A stretch of 64,000 nt of DNA, from positions 682,001-746,000 of the forward strand of contig FWXP01000001.1 in the NCBI GenBank assembly GCA_900176545.1. The letters run 5' to 3'. Each line of letters starts with the position of its first letter. The stretch's first letter is position 1. The notes below the pieces were generated by a model. That model worked only from the letters and a program-made list of their open reading frames with translations, made no database searches and had not been told where the DNA came from. Origin of the DNA: Oscillospiraceae bacterium. Lineage in GTDB: Bacteria; Bacillota; Clostridia; Saccharofermentanales; Saccharofermentanaceae. Below, one piece after another: positions 1-9,197 of the stretch. A program made the position numbers and the translations under genes.

Positions 1-334
1 AGCAGCTCCCGTAGAGACAACATCTGCACCTACAGCTGCTCCTACCGAGACAGCCGCTCCTGCGGCTCCCGTAGCAACAGAAGCAACAACTGCTCCTTCT
101 GCTAGCGTTCTCGGCGTATCCAGAGAAGTTGAAGAGACAACAACAACTACTGCAGCATCTGAAGAGACAACAACTACTACAACAGCTGCAGCAGCTACCG
201 CTACACCTACACCTGCACCTTCAAGTGTCGCAGCAACAGGTGAAGCTTCCAATGCTTCAAGGATCATCCTCGGTGTTATCCTCGTAGCAACAGCATCCTG
301 CTTCGTAATGAAGATCAGAAAAGAAGAGAACTGA
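1..334 (+). CDS. C-terminal end of a cell-surface protein (partial)
   Basis: The open frame enters from the left edge (first full codon at base 2) and ends at a TGA at 332-334, leaving about 110 residues. The visible part is a low-complexity linker of Ala, Pro, Thr and Glu with runs of Thr. It is followed by a short ATGEAS segment, one hydrophobic helix of about 18 residues and a basic tail ending RKEEN. This is the layout of a wall- or membrane-anchored surface protein whose functional domains lie outside the window. The TGE before the helix recalls the end of an LPxTGE sorting signal, but the Leu-Pro is absent. The surface protein at 2427-4268 has the same kind of tail. A terminator follows at 361-390. 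Function unknown. Confidence 0.8.
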   Translation, partial: AAPVETTSAPTAAPTETAAPAAPVATEATTAPSASVLGVSREVEETTTTTAASEETTTTTTAAAATATPTPAPSSVAATGEASNASRIILGVILVATASCFVMKIRKEEN

Positions 335-360
335 TCTTTATAACACAGTATAAGAATAGA

Positions 361-390
361 GGACCTGCATCATCGTGCAGGTCCTTTTTT
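361..390 (+). terminator. Rho-independent terminator of the first surface protein
   Basis: Perfect 9-bp stem (361-369 with 376-384), 6-base loop, then six T residues. The stop codon of the convergent kinase gene lies inside the hairpin. There is no T run in the reverse direction, so it should act only rightward. Confidence 0.85.
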
Positions 391-1668
391 ATCCGGGATC
401 ATTATCGTTACCGTAGTCCCTGCCTCTTTATCAGTCTGAAGGGACAGTGATCCGTTACACATCAGGGTGAGCCTGTTACTGATATTTCCTAAAGCTATAT
501 GAGTTCCTTCGATCTCAGCCTTCCCATTTCCTGTGCCGTTATCTTCAACGGTAATGATATGGCCATCTTCAATTCTCCTGCTCCTTATGACTATCCTTAA
601 GACATTCCCTGACGGATCTATGCCATGCTTGACCGAATTCTCGACAAGAGGCTGAAGCGTAAGGGACGGAAGCTGAAAATCCTTATCTTCGATATCGAAT
701 TCCAGTTCCAGCTCATCTTCGTATCTAACTTTCTCAACGGCTATATAAGCTCTTACATGCTCGATCTCATCCTCAAATGACACCATCGACTCTTTTGCCA
801 TCGCAGTAAAGTTCTTACGGAGATAATCGGTAAAATCGAGTATGGCCTGCTTGGCTTTGAACTGATCCTCGTCACAGAGATAGTAGATACTCAGAAGCGT
901 ATTACAGACAAAGTGCGGACGTATCTGAAGAGACAGAAGCTGAACCTTCTGATCCGCATTCTCTTCAGTCTTTTTGACAAACATATCTACCTGTTCAGTC
1001 AGGAGAAGTGTGAACATAACTATACCTGCTATGGATGTTCCTACGACAATGATCATGATACCCTTAAGAAAAAGCTGGACAGGAACACAGACAACCCCGA
1101 TAAGGATATATATGAGCATCGCAAGGAACTGTCTTCCGGTAAGATCCTTTCTCCTTCTAAGCAGTGCTATGAAGATAAGCGACATGCTGATCATCGGCGG
1201 TATCATCAGCACAATATAGTACGGTCCCCTGTGGTAGACATTATCGGGAGTAAAATAGTAGATACGGTCATTAAAAAGCGTCATTGACAGGATCGCCACA
1301 TATATAAACCAGAGTGTTCCGATAATATGAATATATAGATGCTTCTTCCCACTGCGCGAGGAATTGTCCCAGATAAAATGACGAAGGAGCAGAGCCATCA
1401 TCTGCATCAGCATAGCAGAAGAGAATGACTGCATGAACATGGCTGCTTCCGAGACAACTACATTTCCTGAAGTCCCCAAAGCGCTCGAAACGGAATATAC
1501 CAATACGCTGCCGATATAGACATGCATTATCAGGAACAGATATATAAAGAACCGTCTGTTCCAACCTTCCATCTTGCGGATAGAAAACGCCAGTATAAGG
1601 CCCAGGAGCGCTATGGCCAAGCCTGACACTGAGATAGAGATATTTATCGCGGACGTCAAGGATATCAT
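370..1668 (-). CDS. LytS/YesM-type membrane sensor histidine kinase
   Basis: This is a 432-residue sensor kinase. The first ~225 residues hold about seven hydrophobic helices with no clear extracellular loop domain. The dimerisation/phosphoacceptor segment is QIRPHFVCNTLLSI, with the likely phosphorylated His at 252; the family consensus is QINPHFLFNTLN. An ATPase region follows with LVENSVKHG (N box) and VEDNGTGN (G1 box). It belongs to the PF06580 kinase family. The start codon overlaps the stop of the upstream XRE-receiver gene by 4 bp (ATGA), so the two are translationally coupled and presumably form one signalling pair. The signal is not known. The divergent neighbour is a secreted surface protein, which may be the target (inference). 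Confidence 0.88.
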   Translation of the reverse strand: MISLTSAINISISVSGLAIALLGLILAFSIRKMEGWNRRFFIYLFLIMHVYIGSVLVYSVSSALGTSGNVVVSEAAMFMQSFSSAMLMQMMALLLRHFIWDNSSRSGKKHLYIHIIGTLWFIYVAILSMTLFNDRIYYFTPDNVYHRGPYYIVLMIPPMISMSLIFIALLRRRKDLTGRQFLAMLIYILIGVVCVPVQLFLKGIMIIVVGTSIAGIVMFTLLLTEQVDMFVKKTEENADQKVQLLSLQIRPHFVCNTLLSIYYLCDEDQFKAKQAILDFTDYLRKNFTAMAKESMVSFEDEIEHVRAYIAVEKVRYEDELELEFDIEDKDFQLPSLTLQPLVENSVKHGIDPSGNVLRIVIRSRRIEDGHIITVEDNGTGNGKAEIEGTHIALGNISNRLTLMCNGSLSLQTDKEAGTTVTIMIPDKKGPAR

Positions 1669-2264
1669 AGTCTTGCAAGCCCTTTTATGGGATATCGAAG
1701 GAACGGAAACTGCTTGCGTATCCCGTCAAGAGTCAATGGTTTGAGTATAAATCCGCACGCTCCCGTCGCCCAAGCATCAAAGGCATAGTCGGCATGTGAC
1801 GTAAGATATATGACATTTATCTTAGAATTGATCGTTATAAGCTCCCTACATATATCAAGTCCGCTGTACTTCCCCATCTCGATATCGACAAATGCCAGGT
1901 CCACCCTTGTACTTCTGGCATAATCCACGGCTTCAAGAGGATTACTGAATCCTCTTACGACACAATCGGGCATGACACGTTCAAGAACGGGCAATCCGCC
2001 TCTTAAGATTATCTTCTCATCGTCGATCAGTATCGCACAGGTCTTCGACGAATGTTCTTCTTCAATATGATTAAGGAGTTTTTCCACATCTACTTTAAGA
2101 GTATCGGCGAGCTTAGAGATAAAAGAAGCATCCGGACTTCGCCTGCCGCTTTCCCAGCTGGCTATGCTCGATCTGTCTACAAAGAGCATATCGGCTAATT
2201 GCTGTTGGGATAATCCGCGCTCCATTCGCAGTTTGCGAAGGGCTTCCGCGATAGACAAGCTCAT
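1665..2264 (-). CDS. XRE-type HTH fused to a response-regulator receiver domain
   Basis: This is a 199-residue regulator. Residues ~5-62 are a Cro/C1-type helix-turn-helix (GLSQQQLADML, then RSSIASWESGRR). Residues ~75-190 are a CheY-like receiver with acidic pocket D81/D82, phospho-acceptor D127 in FVDIEM, the Thr/Ser switch in YLTSHADY and K175 in FILKPL. LytS-type kinases usually pair with receiver-LytTR or receiver-AraC regulators. Here the DNA-binding domain is N-terminal and of phage-repressor type, and no output domain follows the receiver. The start is set by a GGGAGGT ribosome site. It is the first gene of the pair with the kinase at 370-1668. Two inverted repeats in the divergent upstream region (2341-2393) are candidate operators. 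Confidence 0.88.
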   Translation of the reverse strand: MSLSIAEALRKLRMERGLSQQQLADMLFVDRSSIASWESGRRSPDASFISKLADTLKVDVEKLLNHIEEEHSSKTCAILIDDEKIILRGGLPVLERVMPDCVVRGFSNPLEAVDYARSTRVDLAFVDIEMGKYSGLDICRELITINSKINVIYLTSHADYAFDAWATGACGFILKPLTLDGIRKQFPFLRYPIKGLARL

Positions 2265-2340
2265 AAGCCATACCTCCCATATTTAAAATATAACCGTATT
2301 TGATAAATAAGGCTTCACCATTGTGTAAACATACTATGAC

Positions 2341-2393
2341 GTGTCAATATGACACATCCTGTTTCATCTAACGTTCGTTATCGGTACGATAAC
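2341..2393. promoter_or_regulatory. Two inverted repeats in a divergent control region
   Basis: Between the XRE-receiver gene and the divergent surface-protein gene lie two perfect dyads. GTGTCA-ATA-TGACAC spans 2341-2355. GTTATCG-GTA-CGATAAC spans 2377-2393. The second ends 33 bp before the surface-protein start. They are plausible operators for the XRE-type regulator (inference). The two sequences differ, so they need not bind the same protein. Confidence 0.5.
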
Positions 2394-2426
2394 AACATAG
2401 TTCAGTAAATCAAGGAGGTCCCGATC

Positions 2427-4268
2427 ATGAAAAAGAGAAGTAGTTTCACAAAGAAATTGATCGCTACTTGCGCAGCGGTCGCGATGGTAGTAGCTTCTAT
2501 GTCATCGGCTGTATTTGCGGATGTTGCTCAAAACGGAGAAAGCAGTTATATCGGCTTTGAAAAAAGCAACAATGGATTCAACGTGTATGGTCTTGACAGT
2601 TCTGGCGGCAGGATAAGAACATCGTATGCTAACTGTTATTATTCAGCTTTAAGTGTTGATGGTAATCAAGTAGCGATGTCCGGCGGTTTTGAATACGGAA
2701 AAGATTACGCAAACGGAGACGTCAATGCAAATCTGACAGCTTCTATCGATTCAACAGGAAAAGCAGTTATCATATCCTATAACTTAACTAATAACGGATC
2801 TGAAGACAAAGAAGTAAAGATCGGATCATATACTGATTGTAAGATCGCAAATAATGACCGTGCACCTATAAGAGCCAACGGAAACGGTCTTTCCATGACA
2901 GACGGATCAAACGCATTCTATCTGTTCCCCGGCGACGGCTACTTTACTACCTTATGGTCAGGCTATTACGGAGATGCCGATGATAATATCTATAATTCTT
3001 CAGAACATAATTATTCAGGCGACAGCGGATTGGCATGGTCATGGACCGTCACCGTGCCTGCCGGAGGAACTGTAACTAAGACAGCCCGTTTGCTGGCAAG
3101 CTCCGAGGTTTGTAACCTGTCCTTTGATGCTAATGGCGGTTCCGGCGAGATGTCGAATATCTCTTTTATAAAGGATATCGCTTCCTATATTCCCAATAAC
3201 ACCTTTACCCGCGACGGATATATCTTCCAGGGATGGGCTACTTCCGCTGACTCTACTGAGGTCGCTTATAGCAACGGAGCTCAGATCACACTTTCAAGCG
3301 ACATGACACTCTATGCAGTATGGCAGCTCGATATTCAGGAAGCAACACTTTCCGACGAACCCGATCCTGTAGGAGATCTTACTTACACAGGTCAGCCTCA
3401 GCCTCTTGCTGTTCCCGGTACATCCGATGATGGTACTGTTGTATACAGCTTAAGCCCTGACGGACCTTTCACAACTGACGTTCCTACAGCTACGGCTTCA
3501 GGCACATACACTGTTTACTATAAGGTTGAAGGCGATGAGACTCATGAGGATTCTGCAGTTAACAGCTTCGAAGTAACTGTCGCAGGTCTTACTGTTACTG
3601 CTAACATCAACGGAAGCGAAGTTGAAGTAAATGCCGAATCAACTCTTGAGCGCCCCGCAGATCCTACACGTGAAGGTTATGACTTCGGCGGATGGTACGC
3701 AGACGAAGCATGTACGACAGCTTACAACTTCAACGCTCCCGTAGGTGCAAGCGGCGCTACACTTTATCCTCAGTGGATTCCTTACGAATACACTTTGACT
3801 GAAGGCGGTGAAGGTTCCTGGACAAGAGGCGGAAGCGAAGGTCTTGTATTCAGAGCAGTAAGAACAAATAACGGCGAAGCAACATTTGATCACTTCACAG
3901 GAGTTAAAGTTGACAATAACACTCTCGGCGATAGCAACTACGATGCAGTAAGCGGAAGCGTAATAGTAACTCTGACACCCGCTTATCTCGCTACACTTGC
4001 CGATGGTCAGCATACTCTCGAGATCATGTTCGATGACGGATCTTCCGTAACAACTACATTCACTATCGCAGCACAGGTCGTTGAGACAACGGTTGCAACA
4101 ACAGAGACTACGGTTGCGACAACAGAGACTACGGCAGCTGCAACCGGCGCAGCAAGCACAGGTGAGAATCAGGTAAGCTCAACAGCTCCCATCGGTATTG
4201 CTATCCTCTTAATAGCAGGAGCTGCAACAATGATATTCGTAGTAAGAAAGAACGAAGAGAACTCATGA
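2427..4268 (+). CDS. Secreted surface protein with InlB-type B repeats and C-terminal anchor
   Basis: A 613-residue exported protein, started by a strong AAGGAGG site. Residues 1-31 are a signal peptide (basic start, hydrophobic core, VFADV cleavage region). The next ~200 residues are beta-rich with unknown function. Two Listeria-Bacteroides repeats (Flg_new/InlB B type) follow. The first begins near LSFDANGGSGEM and ends TLYAVW. The second begins near LTVTANINGSEV and ends TLYPQW; each carries a GYxFxGW core. A further beta domain lies between them. The tail is a Thr-rich repeat (TTVATTE units), STGENQ, one membrane helix and RKNEENS. The tail resembles that of the truncated protein at 1-334, so both probably use the same anchoring route. 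A role in adhesion or substrate binding is a guess. Confidence 0.85.
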   Translation: MKKRSSFTKKLIATCAAVAMVVASMSSAVFADVAQNGESSYIGFEKSNNGFNVYGLDSSGGRIRTSYANCYYSALSVDGNQVAMSGGFEYGKDYANGDVNANLTASIDSTGKAVIISYNLTNNGSEDKEVKIGSYTDCKIANNDRAPIRANGNGLSMTDGSNAFYLFPGDGYFTTLWSGYYGDADDNIYNSSEHNYSGDSGLAWSWTVTVPAGGTVTKTARLLASSEVCNLSFDANGGSGEMSNISFIKDIASYIPNNTFTRDGYIFQGWATSADSTEVAYSNGAQITLSSDMTLYAVWQLDIQEATLSDEPDPVGDLTYTGQPQPLAVPGTSDDGTVVYSLSPDGPFTTDVPTATASGTYTVYYKVEGDETHEDSAVNSFEVTVAGLTVTANINGSEVEVNAESTLERPADPTREGYDFGGWYADEACTTAYNFNAPVGASGATLYPQWIPYEYTLTEGGEGSWTRGGSEGLVFRAVRTNNGEATFDHFTGVKVDNNTLGDSNYDAVSGSVIVTLTPAYLATLADGQHTLEIMFDDGSSVTTTFTIAAQVVETTVATTETTVATTETTAAATGAASTGENQVSSTAPIGIAILLIAGAATMIFVVRKNEENS

Positions 4269-4320
4269 CCAATACCTTTGATAGATCGCTACGGGACCTG
4301 CGATAGCGATCTGAACTATA

Positions 4321-4348
4321 AAGCCCTCTGCATCCGTGCAGAGGGCTT
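4321..4348 (+). terminator. Strong hairpin after the surface-protein gene
   Basis: Perfect 12-bp stem (4321-4332 with 4337-4348) with loop TCCG. The T tract after it is weak on both strands. It lies between convergent genes and may stop transcription from both sides. Confidence 0.7.
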
Positions 4349-4364
4349 TGTAGTTCTCTTTATG

Positions 4365-5021
4365 TCAACCCATGTTGGATATTATTGCTCCGGCTACGCC
4401 AAGGATGATCAACAGGATGATCGCTATTACTGTCAGTATCGCAATAGCAGCGGCTACTATGGTCAGGATGATGCATCTCTTCTCCTTGAGAGCTGCGACC
4501 ATTGAAGATACGAGGCTTACTACCGGGAAGAACTGAAGGACTCTCATGACGGTCACATAGCTCTTCTTGTTCAATGATCCCATGGAACTGTCCTTAAGGA
4601 ACACGAACATGAACGGGATCGATTCAGCCATAACGAGCCAGTCCGTTATGCCTACTCCAAGAGCCATGATAAAGCCACTGAACATTATAAGCACCAGCAA
4701 AAGTACATTTCCCATGGCAAAGATGAACATCAGACAATATGCGACGATGTGATAAGGGATCAGCATATACTTCATGAGCATCGCCGTATTAAGGAAGTAA
4801 TAGCGGTGAACCTTATTACGGAGAGCTATCGCGATAACTGTATTTATCACCGGAAGCAACAAAGGTATCAGGAACGGCCCGAACAGACCTACCGTTAATG
4901 GTATCTCCTGGATATTTACGAGCTTATATGTAAGGAACGGCCCTATATACGACAATACGACACAGATGATCCCCCACAGATACAGAGGATGAAAACCTCC
5001 CTTAAATCCGTCTTTTTCCAT
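4365..5021 (-). CDS. Polytopic membrane protein of unknown function
   Basis: A 218-residue protein made almost entirely of hydrophobic segments, about six or seven membrane helices, with short charged loops such as LRNKVHRYYF and LKEKR. No catalytic motif or family signature is recognisable. The start is set by GGAAGGAGGG seven to ten bases upstream. A TATAAT sequence lies at 5043-5048, between this gene and the MFS gene, so it may be transcribed on its own. It sits 31 bp downstream of the MFS transporter gene on the same strand. Function not assigned. Confidence 0.75.
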   Translation of the reverse strand: MEKDGFKGGFHPLYLWGIICVVLSYIGPFLTYKLVNIQEIPLTVGLFGPFLIPLLLPVINTVIAIALRNKVHRYYFLNTAMLMKYMLIPYHIVAYCLMFIFAMGNVLLLVLIMFSGFIMALGVGITDWLVMAESIPFMFVFLKDSSMGSLNKKSYVTVMRVLQFFPVVSLVSSMVAALKEKRCIILTIVAAAIAILTVIAIILLIILGVAGAIISNMG

Positions 5022-5052
5022 ACATCTTCCCTCCTTCCATCTTGATTATACA

Positions 5053-6141
5053 TCAAAGAGAGAATATGACGCCTGCCAATGGTGACATGACGATCATTAC
5101 GACCGAGAAACACCAGGAATTAACTGATATGAGCGTAGCTCTCTGCGCAGGTGGAACAAGACTGTTGAGCTCCACATCTGATCTTATCTGTATAAGATCG
5201 TCCGCGAATGCCGCCATAAAGCCGCCTGCCGTCATGATCCAGGCAATCCCTGTAAAGTTTGCCATAAAGCCCATAGTAACTATCGCAAAGGACAGGAAGA
5301 ATATCCTCTTTACGGGCCATGACTTGACCTTCACAGATAATGCCGCTCCGACTATGCCTCCGATCGACATAACAAACAGTAAAGGTCCCAGGACCCAATC
5401 CTTGACACCTGCCAGCGGAAGCTTAGCCTGAAGGAAGAATAAGAGCAATACGTCCACTGCCCCCACAAGAGCATTGCGGAATATAAGTCCTGCCACCTTC
5501 CTGTTCCCTTTCAGGAATCCGAAGCTTTCCTTATTGCATTCACGCACCTTGCTTATAAGTGTCTTATCCTTATTCTCGGTTATGACCTTATTCTCCATAA
5601 GACCTGACACTATAACAATCTGAACAAGACTTATGCCTATACTTATCATCTGCGCTTTCGTATTACCAAGCATTACGGCAAGGCCTGCTGCAAGAGTCGC
5701 CGCTCCGTTTGCTACCCTGTAGATCATCGTCTGTTTGGATATATATCCGTCGTACATATCCTTCTTGCCATGCTCCAGCAAAGTATCGTAAGCGATAGCG
5801 GAATCAGAACCGCTGGCAAAGTTATATGTAAGAGCCGAGAATGCAATCGAAATGCACACTCCCGGAAAACTCACGAACAATATCCTTACAAGAGATGATA
5901 TTATCGAGCATATGCATGACAGGAGAAGACTTTTCTTCCTGCCGAATACATCCGCGAACATCCCCGAAGGGATCTCCGCCATAAGACTTACCGCATGAAA
6001 TACGGTCTCGAACAGGCCTACTTCGAATATTGTAAATCCCTGTGATATAAGCAGTAGCACCCATGCAGCTCCCGCTATCGATAAGTTGCCCAGAAGGTTA
6101 TATGCATATAACCTTCGAAGCTGTTTCTTTATTTGTTCCAT
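5053..6141 (-). CDS. Major facilitator superfamily transporter
   Basis: A polytopic permease of 362 residues with about eleven or twelve helices. The signature loop after helix 2 is SGMFADVFGRKKSL, the MFS motif A. A longer frame reaches 6162, but GGAAGGAG lies seven bases before the ATG at 6141 (MEQIKK), which is taken as the start. It is at the short end for the family, and the final helix is close to the stop. The substrate cannot be read from sequence; drug or metabolite efflux is typical of this group. The ~210 bp upstream hold a TATAAT at 6204-6209 on this strand and no gene. Confidence 0.85.
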   Translation of the reverse strand: MEQIKKQLRRLYAYNLLGNLSIAGAAWVLLLISQGFTIFEVGLFETVFHAVSLMAEIPSGMFADVFGRKKSLLLSCICSIISSLVRILFVSFPGVCISIAFSALTYNFASGSDSAIAYDTLLEHGKKDMYDGYISKQTMIYRVANGAATLAAGLAVMLGNTKAQMISIGISLVQIVIVSGLMENKVITENKDKTLISKVRECNKESFGFLKGNRKVAGLIFRNALVGAVDVLLLFFLQAKLPLAGVKDWVLGPLLFVMSIGGIVGAALSVKVKSWPVKRIFFLSFAIVTMGFMANFTGIAWIMTAGGFMAAFADDLIQIRSDVELNSLVPPAQRATLISVNSWCFSVVMIVMSPLAGVIFSL

Positions 6142-6353
6142 ATAAAAACTCCTTCCGATCATGTGGATCTTAAGGAGTCAGAACGTCTTTTTCAGAATGA
6201 AGAATTATAGTTTATTTTCCGAAAAAGGGCGCACTGACCCTGTCGGAAGCATTATCAGAACCGAACATAAGCTGTATATTCTCTGTCTTCCAGATCATCG
6301 TCTTGCACCCTTTCTTGTATTTTTCCTGATTCTAACAATAGATAAGACTGCCG

Positions 6354-8495
6354 TCAATCCTCGTAGAAATCGTCTGCGATCTTCTTTACGTCTTCTCTTG
6401 ATTCTATAAATATCTTGGCTATAACGGGATCAAACTGGGTACCCGCACCTTCTTCGATCATCTTCATGGCCTGATCGAATGTAAAAGGCTTCTTGTAGCT
6501 TCGTCTTGATACGAGAGCATCGAAGACATCAGCTATGGTCATTATCCTTGCAGAAAGAGGTATCTCGTCACCTTTCCTGCCTTCAGGGTAGCCCTTGCCG
6601 TCCCACCTCTCATGGTGGAAGTTAGCCATATTGGCAGCCATCCTCAGGTACTGGGAATCAGGCACCTTCTCCATTACCTGCTCTATGACCTTTCTTCCCG
6701 CGGTAGTATGGCTCTTCATGATGGCATATTCCTCATCCGTGAGCTTGCCATCCTTGTTGAGGATCAGATCTGTTATGGTTATCTTACCTACGTCATGAAG
6801 CGGAGCGGAATCTCTTAAGTATTCGATATATTCATCCGTGACATAATCGGTAAAAAGTCCTCTCTCCTTGAGTTTCTTACCGATAAGTTCAACATAGGCC
6901 GAAGTCTTCTTTATGTGATCTCCCGTGACCTTGTCCCTGTTCTCTACCATATCCGCAAGGACGAAGATAAGTCCGGTTTGCATCTTGTTGATCTGCTCCG
7001 TCTTAGTCTGGATATCGTGAACATATTCCATACTGTCGGCGGTGGTCTTAGAGAAAGCGCCATAGAGGTTCTCGATCTCATCACCGGTGTGGATATCGAG
7101 TTTCTTGATCATGTCGACATTTTCTTCTCTTACTTCCTCACTGTCGTAAGCAAACGCCTTAGCAGTAAAGGCCATGGAATTAACGGGATATATTATGCCG
7201 TATTCGGCGAGCCAGAGTCCGACAGCCATTACAAGGATAAAGAATCCCGTGAAGAGGGATACCTGCTTAGCCAGGAACGAATGTGATTCTGTAGCAAGCT
7301 GCTGCATCGAGATGTCGGCGGCAGCATAACATACCGTGTTCCCATCTGAATCATAGACGGGTGAATATGCCGTCAGGAGCCAGCCATAGGAATCGTCAGT
7401 AATGAGTGACGGTATATCCTCACCTCTTAAGAGAGCAGGTATATATTCGCTGAACCCTTCGTCAAAAGGAATAACATCACCGGGCTCAGCCCCTTTCTCA
7501 TCTCCCGTATCGAGATCGAATACGACATGGCATCCGTCTTCTTCGATCTTATAAACATAGACATACTGAATATCAGGAGATCCGTCACGTATACCGTAGA
7601 GGCGTTCCTCCGTCTCCTTATACCCTTCTGCATCCTCGCCATATGCTATGAAGTCATCTACCCTGTCACCGTCTATGACTGATGCTGCAAGGCTGGCAAC
7701 GCCTTCTCCCAAAGTAGCATGATCTTCCTTGGTAGCTCTGGTAAAGAGGAAATAACCTATAAGGACCGCTACAACAGCTACAAGAAGCGATGCGACAGTC
7801 AGGAGCAGCATGATCTTGGTCCTAAGCGAGATTCGCCTGACACCACCCTTGCTCATGGCAGTAACGATATTATCCGGGATCGGTCTTTGCTGCCAGCCGT
7901 CGTACCTGAAACGTTCTTCTATCCTGTCAGGGAAGATCTTTATGATGATGAAGACTATGACTACTGTAATGAGCTTATCTATTATGTCTATGGAATAATC
8001 AGCCAGCAGCTGGGAAGCGAACATGGGGATCTCGAATGAAGTATAGAGATTAGATGCCAGCTGAGCTGATATGCCTTCTGTTGCAAATCCGAAGAGGAAC
8101 CACGTAAGTACGGAACCTAAGCCGCCTCCCACAAGAGCAAGCGAAAGGACTACCGCGAACAGCGTCATTATATTCTTGAAGAATCCCTTCCTCGAGAAGA
8201 AAGAAGCCACTATCGCGATAAGTACATTGATAACACCATAATATATGGAGGAGAAATCAGATGTGGCTGTCTTGAATATATTAGTGAAGAATCCTACTGC
8301 GATACCGGGAAGCGTTCCGCTGACGGCTGCGACCAGCACAGTACCGATGGAATCAAGAAATATGGGAAGCCCCGTAACAGTAGCTATATGAGAGCCTATA
8401 AGGTTCAAGATGACGCCGATAAGGGACAGCAGACCTACACGCACCAGCCTGTGGTGTTTGAAGCAATCTGACATATCCTTACGTAACTGCATCAT
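6354..8495 (-). CDS. Membrane HD-GYP protein with a transporter-like N-terminal domain
   Basis: A 713-residue signalling protein. Residues ~15-190 form five or six helices resembling ECF-transporter substrate-binding (S) components. A second helix near 230-252 precedes a ~150-residue extracellular sensor region of Cache/PAS type, with a further helix near 405-425. Then comes a HAMP-like linker and the HD-GYP domain. Catalytic signatures are intact: HDVGK at 567-571 and HHERWDGKGYPEG at 627-639. HD-GYP proteins hydrolyse cyclic di-GMP or related cyclic dinucleotides; a GGDEF protein occurs at 59694-61193. The start is unusual. The only ribosome site (TAGGAGA) fits an upstream ATG that opens a four-codon frame ending in a TGA overlapping the ATGATG of this gene. 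Confidence 0.88.
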   Translation of the reverse strand: MMQLRKDMSDCFKHHRLVRVGLLSLIGVILNLIGSHIATVTGLPIFLDSIGTVLVAAVSGTLPGIAVGFFTNIFKTATSDFSSIYYGVINVLIAIVASFFSRKGFFKNIMTLFAVVLSLALVGGGLGSVLTWFLFGFATEGISAQLASNLYTSFEIPMFASQLLADYSIDIIDKLITVVIVFIIIKIFPDRIEERFRYDGWQQRPIPDNIVTAMSKGGVRRISLRTKIMLLLTVASLLVAVVAVLIGYFLFTRATKEDHATLGEGVASLAASVIDGDRVDDFIAYGEDAEGYKETEERLYGIRDGSPDIQYVYVYKIEEDGCHVVFDLDTGDEKGAEPGDVIPFDEGFSEYIPALLRGEDIPSLITDDSYGWLLTAYSPVYDSDGNTVCYAAADISMQQLATESHSFLAKQVSLFTGFFILVMAVGLWLAEYGIIYPVNSMAFTAKAFAYDSEEVREENVDMIKKLDIHTGDEIENLYGAFSKTTADSMEYVHDIQTKTEQINKMQTGLIFVLADMVENRDKVTGDHIKKTSAYVELIGKKLKERGLFTDYVTDEYIEYLRDSAPLHDVGKITITDLILNKDGKLTDEEYAIMKSHTTAGRKVIEQVMEKVPDSQYLRMAANMANFHHERWDGKGYPEGRKGDEIPLSARIMTIADVFDALVSRRSYKKPFTFDQAMKMIEEGAGTQFDPVIAKIFIESREDVKKIADDFYED

Positions 8496-8579
8496 AACGG
8501 ACTCATAAGTCTCCTATAATGCAATTCTAGCACTGTAAATATCAGAAAATATTAACCTTTTGTGAATCCTTAACCGTCG

Positions 8580-9131
8580 TTATCCTTCGATCACGGAATT
8601 CTCAAGCAATGCATACCGCGCACCGCCGTCTTCGTAGATATTAAATGTACCGAGAACGGTTATCTCAGTACCGTCAGCAGGATAAGTCCCGCCATCTGCC
8701 AGCTCATACTCAAATCCCGAGGAACAGCAGGCTGCAGCATCAGTTATAAAGCAGGCGTAATATGTCTCACCCGTAGTCTCATCCGTATGAGATACAGCCG
8801 TGCCTGTTATCCGGATAGTAGTTCCGATAAAACCGTCAGGTTCACTCAAGATACCGAATACATTGGCATATACAAGATCCGAATTCATAGTAGTAAGGTC
8901 TATATCGCATTCAGAATCAGAGACCGGACCTGCCGCACTGCTATCAGTCGTATTATCGGGACCTGCTTCCGATGATCCGGAGTTCCCTTCTGCATCCACC
9001 CTGCTGGCGATAACATCCTGAACTCCTGTTGTCGTACTCTGTACATGACCACCGGCGCCGTTAGCTGCGCAGGATCCAAATAAAATGGATGATATAACGA
9101 CAACTGCCGCTATCCTGATTTTCTTATTCAT
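8580..9131 (-). CDS. Lipoprotein with an OB-fold-like C-terminal domain
   Basis: 183 residues. The N-terminus is a lipoprotein signal ending FGSC, with the acylated Cys at 21. A Gly/Ser/Asp-rich linker (~25-75) follows. The C-terminal ~105 residues include FIGTTIRITGTA, ETYYACFITDAAACC and DGTEITVLGTF, which read like the OB-fold domain of the TIGR03943/YcgQ family often found near zinc transport genes (recalled, not searched). A CC pair could bind metal. It lies 66 bp downstream of a zinc-type binding lipoprotein on the same strand, so a role in metal handling at the membrane is plausible (inference). Confidence 0.72.
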   Translation of the reverse strand: MNKKIRIAAVVVISSILFGSCAANGAGGHVQSTTTGVQDVIASRVDAEGNSGSSEAGPDNTTDSSAAGPVSDSECDIDLTTMNSDLVYANVFGILSEPDGFIGTTIRITGTAVSHTDETTGETYYACFITDAAACCSSGFEYELADGGTYPADGTEITVLGTFNIYEDGGARYALLENSVIEG

Positions 9132-9197
9132 ATCCGTTACCCTTATATAGAAAATACCGCCGCACCATACCGGTGCGACGGTTAGATTATATCACTA

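Noticed and set aside
913-1287. Rightward open frame of 124 codons inside the kinase gene
   Set aside because: It lies entirely within a well-supported kinase gene on the other strand and has no ribosome site.
4278-4505. Rightward open frame of 75 codons after the surface-protein terminator
   Set aside because: It runs through the terminator hairpin and the 3' part of the membrane-protein gene, and has no family features.
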